A stretch of 5,725 nucleotides of DNA from Hydrogenothermus sp. (GTDB lineage Bacteria > Aquificota > Aquificia > Aquificales > Hydrogenothermaceae), in the NCBI GenBank assembly GCA_003978675.1, contig QNYP01000108.1:1-5725 (forward strand), given 5' to 3'. The notes beneath the pieces are model-generated. The model saw only the letters and a program-made list of their open reading frames with translations. It did not search any database and had not been told where the DNA came from. Each line of letters starts with the position of its first letter. Positions within the stretch are counted from its first letter, which is position 1. Both the position numbers and the translations under genes were made by a program. This document shows positions 5,286 through 5,725 of the stretch, piece after piece.

Positions 5286-5725
5286 TTCTTATATACATAG
5301 GTTCTAGCTGAAAAGGATTTTCTATTAAATCTTTTTGTATTGCCAGTAAAGCACCATTTACAGCTAATGAGCCTTTTACATGTATACAGTTTTCAAAATT
5401 TAGATTTTTAACTATACAAATATCATAGTTTTCAATATATTCCTCTAATTTTTTCTGCTTTATCAATAAGATTTTTGAGGCTTTATTTTTCTCAAAAGTT
5501 TTTATATAAGCTTCATTTTTTCCAGCATTTATGGCAGTTAAAATTTTGGCATTGCAACTTTTATATGGATAACACATTGCATCAAGGGAAGTATAAGCAT
5601 ATAAAGGAATATTTAAAGCATAAGCTAAAACTTTAGCTGTAGTTATTCCAACTCTAAGTCCTGTATATCCGCCAGGACCTTTATTTATAACAACTGAAGT
5701 TATTTCCTTTTTGGGTATTTCAAAT
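5278..5725 (-). CDS. tsaB: TsaB, tRNA threonylcarbamoyladenosine (t6A37) biosynthesis protein, N-terminus beyond the window
   Basis: TsaB is the pseudo-kinase-like scaffold that pairs with TsaD, and with TsaE, to transfer threonylcarbamoyl to A37 of ANN-decoding tRNAs in the cytoplasm. The frame is open from the right edge to the TAA at 5278-5280, 148 codons. The visible part begins FEIPKKEITSVVINKGPGGYTGLRVG, in which GPGGYTGLRVG is the family's GPGSFTGLRxG motif. It continues with TTAKVLAYAL, then AINAGKNEAYIKTF (family AIDAR.GEVY) and ends with LEPMYIRTN (family AEPVYLR). An ATG at 5577 is internal to this homology and is not the real start. By comparison with E. coli TsaB (231 residues), about 55-60 N-terminal residues lie outside. 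The 3' end overlaps the convergent symporter gene. Confidence 0.92.
   Translation of the reverse strand, partial: FEIPKKEITSVVINKGPGGYTGLRVGITTAKVLAYALNIPLYAYTSLDAMCYPYKSCNAKILTAINAGKNEAYIKTFEKNKASKILLIKQKKLEEYIENYDICIVKNLNFENCIHVKGSLAVNGALLAIQKDLIENPFQLEPMYIRTN

Noticed and set aside
5278..5577. A separate 99-residue hypothetical gene starting at ATG 5577
   Set aside because: The same frame stays open to the window edge and contains the TsaB motif GPGGYTGLRVG upstream of that ATG, so this is the C-terminal part of tsaB.

Overview
The window is AT-rich (roughly 30% GC by eye), with heavy use of AGA, ATA and TTA/TTT codons and strong AGGAGG-type ribosome binding sites. The genes are Gram-negative in character: signal peptides, an outer-membrane barrel ending in Phe, and a two-component system. 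The kinase style (no HAMP, IIHDINTP H-box, IENSS in place of the G1 box) and the low GC fit a Hydrogenothermaceae-like Aquificota or a Campylobacterota relative. This assignment is from memory of family style and is tentative.

Layout, left to right. (1) Bases 1-71 are a perfect inverted copy of bases 269-339, so the left edge is a fold-back junction, probably a chimera from amplification or assembly. It cuts off the 5' end of an acireductone dioxygenase gene (mtnD, methionine salvage) that runs to 542. (2) The 150-bp gap 543-692 holds a 43-nt uninterrupted pyrimidine run, then a GTTAAC direct repeat with an 11-bp period next to a TATACT -10 box. This looks like a promoter controlled by an OmpR-family regulator. 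(3) A co-directional cluster follows: a secreted Gln-rich/Glu-His-rich protein (693-1466), a GC-rich structured intergenic element (about 1454-1529), a secreted thrombospondin-type-3 plus beta-barrel outer-membrane protein (1560-2357), an OmpR-family response regulator (2359-3015), its sensor kinase (3008-4066) and a glutamate/dicarboxylate:cation symporter of the DAACS family (4098-5285). (4) On the minus strand, the 3' part of tsaB (t6A tRNA modification) runs in from the right edge and overlaps the symporter tail to tail by 8 bp.

My working interpretation, which is inference, is an envelope-sensing module. The regulator and kinase would control the promoter in front of the secreted low-complexity protein, with the barrel and possibly the symporter in the same transcription unit. 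The secreted protein has no family I can name. A short stretch of it resembles the Spy/CpxP style of periplasmic helical protein, a class often controlled by neighbouring two-component systems in other bacteria.
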